The notes under the pieces were generated by a model. That model did no database searches. It saw only the letters and a list, made by a program, of their open reading frames with translations, and was not told the origin of the DNA. From Pseudomonas fulva NBRC 16637 = DSM 17717 (lineage in GTDB: Bacteria > Pseudomonadota > Gammaproteobacteria > Pseudomonadales > Pseudomonadaceae), in assembly GCF_000730565.1 (NCBI RefSeq), contig NZ_BBIQ01000007.1, forward strand, positions 152,224 through 216,223: 64,000 bases of DNA, given 5' to 3'. Shown here piece after piece: positions 28,782 to 37,703 of the stretch (the first letter of the stretch is position 1; every line of letters starts with the position of its first letter). The position numbers and the translations under genes are program-made.

Positions 28782-29786
28782 TTATGAACGGCCTTCTGTC
28801 AGGGGCGGAGCGTCCACTGCCGATGCATGCCCAGCGCATGCATCCCCTTGTAGTTCTTGTAGTTCATGGTTCCCGGCAGCGCCTGCCAAAGCCTCGTGCA
28901 TGCGCGTGAAAACATCGTCGAGCAACGCCTGCCGGCGGCGGTACATGGCCCGTTTCTTGGCGGGAATATCCGAATCGGCGCGCTGTGCAGCCACCAGGGG
29001 CAGCTCGAAGAAACCGTTGCCGGGCGTCGGTTGGCCGCCGTGCTCCTGCCAGATAGCATCGTAGTCGGCCGCCAGTTCCCGGGCGGTGTCGGCGCCAAAA
29101 TAAGGATGACGGTGGTGCCTGCAACGGTCGCTGACGGCCAGTATGCGATCGACCGAAAGCGAGCGCGCCAGGCATTTGAGCGCTTCGAGCACCAGGCTGC
29201 GCGGGCGCAGGCCTTCGAAATGCTTGGTCAGGTCGCGATAGATGGACAGGGATGTTTCGCTGTCGATGCCTTTGTGGATGCCTTGCACCGCGCCAATGAA
29301 CAGCGTCAACGTGTTTGCGTCCCTGCACAGGGTGAAGGCGAGTGACGCGACCCGCAGGTCGCCCTGAAACAGGTTCAGGACCAACTCGCCTTCGCGTTTG
29401 AACCAGATCGGCCGGTCCAGTACCAGGCTGCAAGCGGGTGAATGATCCCCCAGGTCGCACAACACACGGCGTTCATCGCGGCCTGTGACCAGAAGCCCCG
29501 GCGCTTGTGCAGTCACCACTTCGAAATGCGAGGCCACGGCATCTAACCGTTGGGCCACGCTCCAGGCACTACTGATGTAGGGCCATTGCACCATGCCCAG
29601 CGCGTCGTCGCCCATGCGCTGGCGCCATTGTGGGCCCAGTGCAGTCGTCATGCGTCCCATGAAGCGCACAAGCGCGTGGCGATGGCTCATCATCAGCAGG
29701 GCCAGCGCGCACTTGCTCTTCACGGCGCGCGGGGTGAAACCGGGTTGCAACGTCGATACGCGGGTCACGAGGCGGACAAGCATCAT
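28782..29786 (-). CDS. VirK/YbjX family protein (DUF535) inside the exopolysaccharide unit
   Basis: 334-residue protein of the DUF535 family. Recognisable family segments are LFIGAVQGIHKGIDSET, LTKHFEGLRPRSLVLEALKC, YDAIWQEHGG and the C-terminal AKKRAMYRRRQALLDD. Members include Salmonella VirK and E. coli YbjX, tied to envelope or LPS modification and to resistance against antimicrobial peptides, with no proven enzyme activity. Its place between two glycosyltransferase genes, 9 bases after one, suggests a role in the polymer or its lipid carrier (inference). No signal peptide is evident. The last about 35 residues are Ala/Asp-rich and not conserved in the family. Confidence 0.8.
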   Translation of the reverse strand: MMLVRLVTRVSTLQPGFTPRAVKSKCALALLMMSHRHALVRFMGRMTTALGPQWRQRMGDDALGMVQWPYISSAWSVAQRLDAVASHFEVVTAQAPGLLVTGRDERRVLCDLGDHSPACSLVLDRPIWFKREGELVLNLFQGDLRVASLAFTLCRDANTLTLFIGAVQGIHKGIDSETSLSIYRDLTKHFEGLRPRSLVLEALKCLARSLSVDRILAVSDRCRHHRHPYFGADTARELAADYDAIWQEHGGQPTPGNGFFELPLVAAQRADSDIPAKKRAMYRRRQALLDDVFTRMHEALAGAAGNHELQELQGDACAGHASAVDAPPLTEGRS

Positions 29787-29795
29787 GGGGTCATC

Positions 29796-30782
29796 TCACT
29801 TGTACTCGATCAGCGCTGATTTGCCGGGCAACAGCCGCTGGCGCCAGAATTTGAGTTGGCCCACTGCCTCTGGGAACTTGCCCAGCACCAGAAACAAGGC
29901 CTGCAACCTGCGTTGCCGGGGCGCCAGGGCGCCACGCCTGGCCAACCGCAGGATTTGCAGTGGGTACAGCAGCAAGAGCGCCAGCCCCCCTGCCCCGAAC
30001 ATCAGACAAGCCAACAGTGTCAGCAGCGGAATCCCCAGCCCCCAGACCCAGGCACGGCGGGACTCACGCACCCAGTGCCGCTCGGGTGCAGCACCGTGCA
30101 ACCAAGCGCCTTCGGCATAGGCGTAGCCGGCGCGCATGCTGCGTCGCCACCATTGGCTGAAGCGCGTCATGGCCGCATCGTGCAGGGTCATTTCGGCGTC
30201 CAGGCGCCAGACTTTCCAGCCCGCGGCTCGCAAACGCACGCACAGTTCCGGCTCTTCGCCGGCAATCAGCCCCGTCCGGAAGCCCCCTACGCTGGCGAAC
30301 GCCTGGGCGCGCATCAACGCGTCACCGCCACAGGCCTTGGCTTGTCCAACCGGGGTGTCCCACTCCAGGTCGCACAACTGGTTGTACACGCTTTGCTGGG
30401 CAAACCGCTCGCGCCGCCGCCCACAGACCACCGCCACCTGCGCGTGCCGTTGCAGGAAGGCGTGGGCAGTGGGCAACCACTGGGGGTCGATCTCGCAGTC
30501 GCCATCAACGAACTGCACCATGTTCAGGCCAGGCTGCAGCTGGTGCAGCCGGGCGAAACCTTCGTTGCGCGCGCGGGCGGCGGTGAATGGAATGCTCAAG
30601 TCCAAGGCCAGGACGTGCACATCCAACTGATGCGCGAGCTGAACCGAGCCATCGGTCGAACCGGAATCCACGTACACCACCGTATCGACACGGGCCACCA
30701 GCGCACGCAGGCAGCGCTCCAGGCGCTGGCCCTCGTTGCGACCGATCACCACGACGCCGACCGCCTCCAGTTGTGTGCTCAC
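29796..30782 (-). CDS. Glycosyltransferase family 2 with C-terminal membrane segment
   Basis: 328-residue transferase. The GT2 start is VGVVVIGRNEGQRLERCLRA, the nucleotide-binding VVYVDSGSTDGS, and the metal site VDGDCEIDPQW (xDGDxE). A later ED-like segment is LIAGEEPELCVRLRAAGW. One or two hydrophobic helices follow (GLGIPLLTLLACLMF, GGLALLLLYPLQIL). The start is a GTG overlapping the stop of the acetyltransferase gene as GTGA. Probable single-sugar transfer to the lipid-linked repeat unit; donor unknown. Confidence 0.87.
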   Translation of the reverse strand: MSTQLEAVGVVVIGRNEGQRLERCLRALVARVDTVVYVDSGSTDGSVQLAHQLDVHVLALDLSIPFTAARARNEGFARLHQLQPGLNMVQFVDGDCEIDPQWLPTAHAFLQRHAQVAVVCGRRRERFAQQSVYNQLCDLEWDTPVGQAKACGGDALMRAQAFASVGGFRTGLIAGEEPELCVRLRAAGWKVWRLDAEMTLHDAAMTRFSQWWRRSMRAGYAYAEGAWLHGAAPERHWVRESRRAWVWGLGIPLLTLLACLMFGAGGLALLLLYPLQILRLARRGALAPRQRRLQALFLVLGKFPEAVGQLKFWRQRLLPGKSALIEYK

Positions 30783-31303
30783 GGCATCACCTGCGTCGCG
30801 GGGCTGTGCCTGGGCTTGATCACGGCCGGCACGCCGACCGCAATGCAGTTGTCCGGCACATCCACCAGCACGACCGCATTGGCGCCGATCACCACATTGT
30901 TACCAATGCGTATATCGCCCAGGATCTTGGCGCCGGTGCCAATGTCGACATTGTTGCCGAACACGGGCGCCACAGGCCGATCGACCTGCTTGAGCCCCAC
31001 CACCACACCGTTGCGAATGCGGCAGTCGTCACCGAACCGGGCATAGCCGCTGACGATGATGCCGCCGAAATGATCGATGACGAAATGCCGGCCCACTACC
31101 GCCTCGCAGGGCAGTTCGACCCCGGTCAGGATCTGTACCAGCTTGAACAACACCTTGTAGACCAGCGAACAGAGCTTGCGCAGCGGGGCGGGCCTCACGC
31201 CATAGCGCCAGCGGCCAAATCGGTAGACCAGCATCACCCAGAACCCCTGGGCTCCCCAATCGCCCCCATGGGCCCGCAAATCGGCACGAATATTCTCGAA
31301 CAT
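30779..31303 (-). CDS. Hexapeptide acetyltransferase, serine acetyltransferase-like (WcaB type)
   Basis: 174-residue left-handed beta-helix acyltransferase. It has the N-terminal segment FENIRADLRAHGGDWGAQGF seen in polysaccharide-locus members and a CysE-like core (GRHFVIDHFGGIIVSGYA, NNVDIGTGAKILGDIRIG, NNVVIGANAVVLVDVP). CysE proper is longer (about 270) and carries an N-terminal helical domain missing here, so sugar O-acetylation is favoured over cysteine synthesis. The start is MFENIRAD; an ATG 19 codons earlier lies inside the preceding gene. Confidence 0.85.
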   Translation of the reverse strand: MFENIRADLRAHGGDWGAQGFWVMLVYRFGRWRYGVRPAPLRKLCSLVYKVLFKLVQILTGVELPCEAVVGRHFVIDHFGGIIVSGYARFGDDCRIRNGVVVGLKQVDRPVAPVFGNNVDIGTGAKILGDIRIGNNVVIGANAVVLVDVPDNCIAVGVPAVIKPRHSPATQVMP

Positions 31304-31311
31304 GGTGCGCA

Positions 31312-32265
31312 CTACCTTGTCGGCTGGGTGGCATAGCGGGTTTTGAACAGCAATGCCCACGTGGTGCGGCTGTGTAGCCAGCAGGCCCGCAAGGCCGCCC
31401 GCCCGCGCCGCTTGATCAAGGCCTTGAGCGCCAGTATCAGGTCACCCAGGCTCACCAGCAGCATATGCAGGGCAAGGCCGGCACGACCGTGGTGCTTGCG
31501 AAAGTACAGCAGCTCGCTTTCTATCTGGTAAGCGGATATCTGCCGGCTCGCGGCTTCGAGCTGGGCCACCGACTTGGAGCTCTCGCCGCCGATGTGCACC
31601 ACCGTGGTGTGCGGGTAGAACACCACCTTCCAGCCCGCTGCCTTGACGCGCTTGCAGTGGTCGACTTCTTCGTAATACAAAAAGAAACGGGGGTCGAACA
31701 GCCCGACCTGGTCGAGGACCTCACGGCGCACCAGGTAGAAACACCCAGGCAGCCAATCGCATTCGCGCACCGACCCATGGTCCCAGCTCATGTCATCAAC
31801 GCGCTGTACGCCGGGGACGAAGCGTTCCAGGCCGGTGCGGGCAAGAAACACGTTGAGCGGTGTCGGAAAATACCGGCAGCTCGGTTGCAGGCTGCCATCG
31901 CGACCTTCGAGCCGAACACCCAGCACGCCACACTCCGGGTGCGCCTGCATGTAGTCCAGGGTCTTGTGCAACGCGTCCTGGGCCACGAAAGCGTCGGTGT
32001 TGAGCAGCAGGGCGTATTGACCTTGCAGGTGGGTCAGCAACTGATTGTTGGCACGGCCAAACCCTACGTTCTGCCGATTGCTCAGCACCAGCGCCTGAGG
32101 GCAGACCTGGGTCAAGCGGGCAAGTGAGTCGTCGGCCGAAGCGTTGTCCACCACCAGGTAGCGCGCCAGGTGCTCGCTGTCGGCGCTGCGCAAGGCATCG
32201 AACATGGGCTGCAGCAAACCGGCCGTATTGAAATTGACCACCATCACGTCCACCGGCTTAGCCAT
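31312..32265 (-). CDS. Glycosyltransferase family 2, rhamnosyltransferase-like
   Basis: 317-residue transferase: VDVMVVNFNTAGLLQPMFDA at the start, YLVVDNASADDS, LSNRQNVGFGRANNQLL, and metal site LLLNTDAFV (NxD). The later CDWLPGCFYLVRREVLDQVG and FFLYYEEVDHCKRVKAAGW segments are typical of WbbL/RfbN rhamnosyltransferases. Rhamnose is the likely but unproven donor; no rml genes are in the window. It overlaps the upstream acyltransferase gene by 8 bases. Confidence 0.88.
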   Translation of the reverse strand: MAKPVDVMVVNFNTAGLLQPMFDALRSADSEHLARYLVVDNASADDSLARLTQVCPQALVLSNRQNVGFGRANNQLLTHLQGQYALLLNTDAFVAQDALHKTLDYMQAHPECGVLGVRLEGRDGSLQPSCRYFPTPLNVFLARTGLERFVPGVQRVDDMSWDHGSVRECDWLPGCFYLVRREVLDQVGLFDPRFFLYYEEVDHCKRVKAAGWKVVFYPHTTVVHIGGESSKSVAQLEAASRQISAYQIESELLYFRKHHGRAGLALHMLLVSLGDLILALKALIKRRGRAALRACWLHSRTTWALLFKTRYATQPTR

Positions 32266-32875
32266 TGTCGCTGTCCCCGAAGAAGTACTGGCGCCGCTGG
32301 GCCATCAGCATGGGCTCCACCTGGGGGTCAAAAGCGCCCTTGCGCTGCTTGACGATGTCGATCCAGGGATAGGCTTCGCAGCGGGCTTCCACCCGTTTGA
32401 TCAGCGCATCGGTGGTGCAGATGAAGGCCGCCGGGTTACCGCCATAGACGGTGCCGGGCGGCACGTCCTTGGTCACCACGGCCCCGGCGGCCACGACGGA
32501 GTCCGGCCCGATGGTCACGCGCGGCATGACGATTGCGCCGTGACCGATGAAGCAGTTGTCCTTGATGTCGATGAAGCCGACCGAGTCCAGGTGCTTGCCG
32601 AAGCGGTGCTCGATCAGCAGCACGACGCCGTCATGGCCGATGAGGGTGCAATCGGACAGGCCCACGCTGTTGCCAATGCGCACCAGCGATGGGTCGGTCA
32701 CGTTGCAACCCTGGTTGATGTAGACGTTGGTGCCCACCGAGTGAAAACCGCCCCAACGGGCCAGGTAGGTGCCCCATTCCAGCCCCGCTGGGTTGCACAT
32801 TTTCTTGTACAAACCGCGTGCCCGTCCCGTGCGGTGGGCATACTGCATTACGGCTCTGCGTATCCATCCCATCAT
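32258..32875 (-). CDS. Hexapeptide-repeat acyltransferase (WbbJ/maltose acetyltransferase-like)
   Basis: 205-residue left-handed beta-helix acyltransferase: VGTNVYINQGCNVTDPSLVR, IGNSVGLSDCTLIGHDG, DIKDNCFIGHGAIVMPRV, GPDSVVAAGAVVTKDVPPGT and VYGGNPAAFI. The GHGAIV/AGAVVTKDVPPG pattern is that of the maltose/galactoside acetyltransferase branch. It probably adds acetyl or another short acyl group to a repeat-unit sugar. A second, different hexapeptide enzyme lies two genes on, so the polymer may carry two acyl decorations. Confidence 0.88.
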   Translation of the reverse strand: MMGWIRRAVMQYAHRTGRARGLYKKMCNPAGLEWGTYLARWGGFHSVGTNVYINQGCNVTDPSLVRIGNSVGLSDCTLIGHDGVVLLIEHRFGKHLDSVGFIDIKDNCFIGHGAIVMPRVTIGPDSVVAAGAVVTKDVPPGTVYGGNPAAFICTTDALIKRVEARCEAYPWIDIVKQRKGAFDPQVEPMLMAQRRQYFFGDSDNG

Positions 32876-32979
32876 GCTGCCTGGCCTCGCAATCGATGCA
32901 ACCTGAGTTATCCCTGGGCGGCGCCGGTCTCGTTCTTGTGTGTGCTGACCGCCGCACCCCTTGTCCTAAAGCCGGTGAA

Positions 32980-34446
32980 TCACGCCGCGGCGCTCCTCTG
33001 GGCGCTCATGCGGGCATCGAGGTGTTCAGCCAGGCGCACGGCGAATTGCAACAGTGGCATGGTCGGGTTGGAGGCACCGCCGGTGGCGAAGATGCTGCTG
33101 CCGGCTGCATACAGGTTGTCGGTGCCGAACACTTTGCAGTCGCGGTCCACCACCCCATGACGGGCGTCGGCGGCCATGCGCGTGGTGCCCATGTGGTGGG
33201 CGTGCGGCGACAGCCTGAGCGGTATCGAGGTGTCGTAGACGAAGTCGTTGAGTTTGACGAACCCAAGGTTCTCCTTGGCCCACTGGGTCGCAAGTTCGGT
33301 GCCGATGCACTTGATCGTATGCCGGTCCTGCTCGTCGAGTACCCAGTTGACGTTGACCTTGGCCACGCCCAGCGCATCCTTCTCGTCGAGCAACGAGATC
33401 CGGCTGTGCAGGCTTGGGAATTGTTCGATCATGGTGCTGATGATGCCATCGCCCGGGCAGCTGAAGCTGGCGACGAAGGCCACCTTGCTGGCCACGCCCA
33501 TGTCACAGGCCAGGGTTTCCAGGAAGTACTTGACCTCGGCGGTACGGCCGTAGGTTTGCACGTCGGCCAGCAGGGCCGCGCGCACATTGCCCTTGCCGAT
33601 CTTGAAATGCTCGATGAAGGCATCGGTGGTGTAGTACTCGCGCGGGTCGGGATCCAGCCCCGACTTGAGGATGAACGTGCCCATGTCGATGTTCAGGTGC
33701 TCCATGAAACAACGGCCCACCAAGCCGTCCTGGCTGATCACACCGGCCGCTGCCAGGGAGCTGCTGTTGAGCAGTTGCCGGGCGTTCTCGATGGCGCCTG
33801 CGGCGAGGATGAAATGCCGTGCGACCTGACGCTGGCGGTTGCCAGCGTAGTCCGACAACAGCACTGCCGCCAGCCGGCCAGAGGCGGGGTCGAATTCGAG
33901 GTCTACGCAGTTGCAGTTGATGAACACGTCCAGCCCTGGGGTTTGTTCCAAGGCGGTGGCGTACTTCTGGGCAAATCGGGTTGGGGTGCTGAGCAGGAAG
34001 CGGTCCGGTTCGAACTCGTCGCCGTCCAGGCCCGTGTTGATGGCATGAAAGTCGGCACCGGCGGGCAGGTCGACGATGTCCATGGCGGCGGGCAGGTAGC
34101 GCGCGATTTCGGCGTACTCAATGGGCCAGCCCGGCAGGTCACCTGGCGGTGCGATGGAAAAGTCGGACGGGCTGAAGGGTCGGCACCGGCCTGCCCAATG
34201 GTTTGAAGTGCCGCCTAAATAACGTAGCCGGGTCTGCTCGGCATACAGCTGCAGCCCGCTGGAGGTGCAGGCATACAGCTCCTGAGAGCGAGGTGCGTAG
34301 TCATGGCCGCCCCCCTCGGCCAGCAGCACGCTCCAGCCTGCGGCCGCCAGGCGCAGCCCCAGCGTGATGCCGGCCGGGCCGGCGCCGATGATGCACACGT
34401 CGTAACTGTCGCGCAGCGTCTTGTGTTCCTGGAAATCGGTGATCAT
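32980..34446 (-). CDS. GMC-family FAD oxidoreductase within the exopolysaccharide unit
   Basis: 488-residue flavoprotein. FAD-binding YDVCIIGAGPAGITLGLRLA is near residues 15-34, the GMC segment LGGTSNHWAGRCRPF near 76, LAAGAIENARQLLNSS in the middle, and the C-terminal active-site region HHMGTTRMAADARHGVVDRD with GTDNLYAAGSSIFATGGASNPTMP. It should oxidise an alcohol, for example on a sugar or lipid carrier; the HH-MGTTRM pattern is the branch seen in dehydrogenases (gluconate or glucose dehydrogenase type). It has no signal peptide of its own, but its ATG overlaps the stop of a 70-residue Tat protein (ATGA), suggesting co-export (inference). Confidence 0.87.
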   Translation of the reverse strand: MITDFQEHKTLRDSYDVCIIGAGPAGITLGLRLAAAGWSVLLAEGGGHDYAPRSQELYACTSSGLQLYAEQTRLRYLGGTSNHWAGRCRPFSPSDFSIAPPGDLPGWPIEYAEIARYLPAAMDIVDLPAGADFHAINTGLDGDEFEPDRFLLSTPTRFAQKYATALEQTPGLDVFINCNCVDLEFDPASGRLAAVLLSDYAGNRQRQVARHFILAAGAIENARQLLNSSSLAAAGVISQDGLVGRCFMEHLNIDMGTFILKSGLDPDPREYYTTDAFIEHFKIGKGNVRAALLADVQTYGRTAEVKYFLETLACDMGVASKVAFVASFSCPGDGIISTMIEQFPSLHSRISLLDEKDALGVAKVNVNWVLDEQDRHTIKCIGTELATQWAKENLGFVKLNDFVYDTSIPLRLSPHAHHMGTTRMAADARHGVVDRDCKVFGTDNLYAAGSSIFATGGASNPTMPLLQFAVRLAEHLDARMSAQRSAAA

Positions 34447-34655
34447 GCCGACGGGCTCTTGAAATACTGAGACGGCAATACCCAGCCATTGATGACCACG
34501 AACGCCTCATTGGCCTCGGCGGTGGGCCGGGGCAGCGTTTGGCCGGCGACCGCTGTCACTGGGCCCAGCACAGCGCCTGCCGCCCCCATCACCGCGCACC
34601 CCTTCAGAAAGCCCCTACGCCCTACTCGTGACGCACACACGCTCTGCTTGCCCAT
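34443..34655 (-). CDS. Small Tat-signal protein coupled to the GMC oxidoreductase
   Basis: 70-residue protein. The twin-arginine signal VGRRGFLKGCAVMGAAGAVL covers residues about 12-31, with cleavage likely after AVAGQ; the mature part is only about 32 residues (…TAEANEAFVVINGWVLPS…). AGG lies six bases before the ATG. The stop codon overlaps the oxidoreductase ATG. Several periplasmic FAD dehydrogenases have a small Tat-bearing subunit that carries the flavoprotein across the membrane, and this could be a minimal version; WVLP-type ends occur in such subunits. No database family is claimed. Confidence 0.75.
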   Translation of the reverse strand: MGKQSVCASRVGRRGFLKGCAVMGAAGAVLGPVTAVAGQTLPRPTAEANEAFVVINGWVLPSQYFKSPSA

Positions 34656-34695
34656 GATTACCTGGCCATCCTCACGAAATTCCTACAGGTCGCGC

Positions 34696-36072
34696 TCAGA
34701 TCCACTCGAATAAAGCGGTCAATCCAGCCCCGCACAGCGCCCCGGCCAACAGGGCCGGCAGCACTACAAGCTCGCGCTTGAGGCTGAACATTCCCAATTT
34801 GCTGTTCACGTAAACGATCAACACCAGTGTGGGCAGCGTGTGCAGGGCAACGCCCCAGATCGCCCAGTCCACCCCACCGAAATACAGCAGTACCGGCAGT
34901 AACCCCCACAACGAGACCAGGCGAATGATGTTGTCCATGGCCTGGTACTTGGTCAGCCCCAAGGCGATCCAGACCTGATGGGCCAATGTATAGCGCAATG
35001 TAAGGAATGACAGCGAGAGAATTGCGAGCATCGGCCCTGCTTCACGGTACCGCTCGTCGTACATCCAGCCAATGAGCAGCGGGCTGGCGGTCAGAAACCC
35101 TCCGCAGATGAACAGCACCAGCAGGTCCACCAATAGCCGAAAACGGTGATACAGGGCTACCAGACGCTCGCGATCATCAGCACGAGCCGCTTCGCTGAAC
35201 GCCGGCAGCGCAACGGCGCCGACCACCTTCATGATGGCCATCTGCACTGCCCCCAGAATCAGCACGGCGATGGAGTACACGCCCAGCTGCGCCGCCGTCA
35301 TGCTGGCACCGAACCAGATGCGGTCGCCATACATGGCCAGGACCCCGACCATCGAAGACAGCAGGATCCAGCGCCCGAACACGATCAGCTCGTTCAGGGC
35401 GGCGCGGTCCCAGTGCAGACGATTGCCAGGGCCCTCCAGCGCAGTGTGGCCCAGTACCGTCCAGGCCAGGGCAGACACCAGGCCAGCGCTGACCAGCGCC
35501 CAGATGGAATGGGTCAGGTAGCCCACCACGAGCATCACCAGCAGGCCCGCGACTTGCGACGCCAGGTCGACCAGCACCACGCGCTTTTGTTGGAAGGTTC
35601 GCACTGCCACGTCTATCTTGGTGGACTGAAAACCCCAGATCACGGCAGACAGGCCGGTGATGGCCAGTACCGCCGGCAAAACCGGGGCCGCGTAGGTCGC
35701 GTCCGCAGGCCACAGCTCAGCCACCTGCGCCAGCCACGCGCCCAGGGCCAGCAGCAAGGTCAAGGCGAACAGGATGAAGCCGCGAATGATCTGGACAGTC
35801 CAGGCCGTGTTGAGGAAAACGGGGTCGTCACCTCGATGGCTCTGGATGATGTTCTGGCGTAAGCCAACATCGGAGAGCAAGTGAAGCAGTACCGAAACCG
35901 TGGTGGCGATGACCATGACCCCGAACATCTCGGGGACCAGGATACGCGCCATGATCAGGTTGCCGCCCAGGCGCATCAGTTGGGAAGCCACTTGCGAGAC
36001 CAGGTTCCATGACCCCGCCCGCAAGGCCCGCGAGCGCAAGCTTGCGGTGGCTGACACCTCAATCGACGGCAT
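34696..36072 (-). CDS. Wzx-type polysaccharide flippase (oligosaccharide transporter)
   Basis: 458-residue integral membrane protein with about 12-14 helices. The N-terminal SWNLVSQVASQLMRLGGNLI and MARILVPEMFGVMVIATTV are typical of the MOP/PST (Wzx, RfbX) family, and ALPAFSEAARADDRERLVAL marks the loop between halves. It should flip undecaprenyl-linked repeat units to the periplasm. It is the first gene of the long leftward unit and diverges from the wzy-like gene across 95 bases, so both share one control region. A 40-base gap separates it from the Tat gene. Confidence 0.92.
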   Translation of the reverse strand: MPSIEVSATASLRSRALRAGSWNLVSQVASQLMRLGGNLIMARILVPEMFGVMVIATTVSVLLHLLSDVGLRQNIIQSHRGDDPVFLNTAWTVQIIRGFILFALTLLLALGAWLAQVAELWPADATYAAPVLPAVLAITGLSAVIWGFQSTKIDVAVRTFQQKRVVLVDLASQVAGLLVMLVVGYLTHSIWALVSAGLVSALAWTVLGHTALEGPGNRLHWDRAALNELIVFGRWILLSSMVGVLAMYGDRIWFGASMTAAQLGVYSIAVLILGAVQMAIMKVVGAVALPAFSEAARADDRERLVALYHRFRLLVDLLVLFICGGFLTASPLLIGWMYDERYREAGPMLAILSLSFLTLRYTLAHQVWIALGLTKYQAMDNIIRLVSLWGLLPVLLYFGGVDWAIWGVALHTLPTLVLIVYVNSKLGMFSLKRELVVLPALLAGALCGAGLTALFEWI

Positions 36073-36167
36073 GGGTTCTATCTCTGACTAGATGGCTAAA
36101 AGTCACTATAGTTTCAATCAGCCATGATGCTAGCCGTGGTCCACCGAAAGGAAGGTGTAAATAGCTG

Positions 36168-37703
36168 ATGCCTGAACATTTTCGCGCGTTGATCGTCATC
36201 CTGTTCCTGGCCAGCGTGGTATTCGTGCTGGCTCGGCGTCCTGCCACCGACCTGATCCCGCTGCGCGATTTCAAGCGCCGGCGCAACCTCTGGTTCCTGC
36301 TGACGGTGCTGGCATTCGTCTCCCACAGTTTCTGGCTGTACCTGGCGGCAGGCGGGCTCATCCTGTACCTGGCCGGGCGTCGTGAACACAACCCCATGGC
36401 GCTGTTCTACCTGCTGTTGTTTCTGATCCCACCGGCGGCGGCGCAGGTGCCGGGGTTCGGTGTGGTCAACTACCTGGTCGACCTCAACCACATCCGCCTG
36501 TTGACACTGTGCGTGCTGCTACCAGCCGCCCTGGCCTTGCGTCGGCAGCCGGACACGCTGCGCTTTGGCCGCACCTGGCCAGATCGCCTGCTGGCGGCAA
36601 GCCTGGTGCTGATGAGTGTGCTCTATCTGCGCGAAACCACGCCCACCGATACCCTGCGCCAGGCCCTGTACCTGTATGTCGATGTATTTCTGCCCTACTA
36701 CGTGGCCAGCCGTGGGTTGCGCCAGGTCAGCGACTTCAAGGACGCCATGCTGGCCTTCGTCCTGGTCGGCTTCCTGCTGGCGTTGATCGGGGTCGCCGAG
36801 TATGTACGCCACTGGTTGCTGTACAGCGCCCTGATCGACGCCATGGGTGTGCCGTGGAGCTTGTCGGGCTACCTGAGCCGGGGCGGCGCCCTGCGGGCCA
36901 GCGTCACCACGGGCCAGGCCATCGTGCTGGGTTATGTCATGAGTGTCGCCATCGGCCTGTTCCTGTTCGTGCAAGGCTATCTGCGCCGGCCGTTGCATCG
37001 CTGGATGGGCGCGCTTTTGCTGGCTGCCGGTCTGTTCGCGCCGCTCTCACGCGGGCCCTGGATTGGCGCTGCGGTGATCGTGGTGGTGTTCGTGGCGCTG
37101 GGCAGGGGGGCCGTGCGGCGCCTGGCCCTGCTGGCAACGGCGGGGGTGCTCGCCCTGCCGCTGCTCGGTGTGATACCGGGTGGCGATAAGGTGCTGGACC
37201 TGCTGCCGTTCATTGGCAACCTTGAAAAAGAGAACATCACTTACCGCGAGCGGCTCATGGACAATGCGTGGATCGTCATCCAGCGCAATCCGCTGTTCGG
37301 CTCGTTCGATTTTCGCAACACGCCCGAAATGCAGTCGATGATCCAGGGCGAAGGCATCATCGATATCGTCAACTCCTACATCAACCTGGCCCTGCACGTC
37401 GGCTTGGTCGGGCTCGGGCTGTTCGTGGCCTTCTTCGCCATGGTACTGCGCGGCATCTACAAGGCCATGCGCAGCTTCGACGACAAGGACGACGAACGTC
37501 GTCAGCTTGGCCGGGTGCTGCTGGCGACATTGATCGGCATCCTGGTGATCATCTTCACCGTCAGCAGCATCACGTTCATCCCGGTGGTGTACTGGTCCAT
37601 CGCAGGGTTAGGGGTGGCCTATACCCACATGGTCCGCCGGCAGCACTCGCTCGCTACGCCCTCTTACGACATCCCCTCTGCGCAACCCAGGAGCCTTTCA
37701 TGA
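36168..37703 (+). CDS. Wzy/O-antigen-ligase-like polysaccharide polymerase
   Basis: 511-residue membrane protein with 11-12 helices and the O-antigen ligase/polymerase (Wzy_C) pattern: a large periplasmic loop before SGYLSRGGALRASVTTGQAI, then GLFAPLSRGPWIGAAVIVVV, the segment most conserved in this family. It should polymerise flipped repeat units in the periplasm. Upstream, AGGAAGG is about 14 bases from the ATG, which is far. It is the first gene of the rightward three-gene unit; its stop overlaps the next ATG (ATGA). Confidence 0.87.
   Translation: MPEHFRALIVILFLASVVFVLARRPATDLIPLRDFKRRRNLWFLLTVLAFVSHSFWLYLAAGGLILYLAGRREHNPMALFYLLLFLIPPAAAQVPGFGVVNYLVDLNHIRLLTLCVLLPAALALRRQPDTLRFGRTWPDRLLAASLVLMSVLYLRETTPTDTLRQALYLYVDVFLPYYVASRGLRQVSDFKDAMLAFVLVGFLLALIGVAEYVRHWLLYSALIDAMGVPWSLSGYLSRGGALRASVTTGQAIVLGYVMSVAIGLFLFVQGYLRRPLHRWMGALLLAAGLFAPLSRGPWIGAAVIVVVFVALGRGAVRRLALLATAGVLALPLLGVIPGGDKVLDLLPFIGNLEKENITYRERLMDNAWIVIQRNPLFGSFDFRNTPEMQSMIQGEGIIDIVNSYINLALHVGLVGLGLFVAFFAMVLRGIYKAMRSFDDKDDERRQLGRVLLATLIGILVIIFTVSSITFIPVVYWSIAGLGVAYTHMVRRQHSLATPSYDIPSAQPRSLS

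Noticed and set aside
30779..31303. Cysteine biosynthesis CysE
   Set aside because: It lacks the N-terminal helical domain of CysE and lies inside a polysaccharide operon; sugar acetylation is more likely.
37268..37699. N-terminal extension of the glycosidase by 144 residues
   Set aside because: This part overlaps the polymerase gene in another frame; the ATG at 37700 has AGGAG and is followed by a signal peptide.
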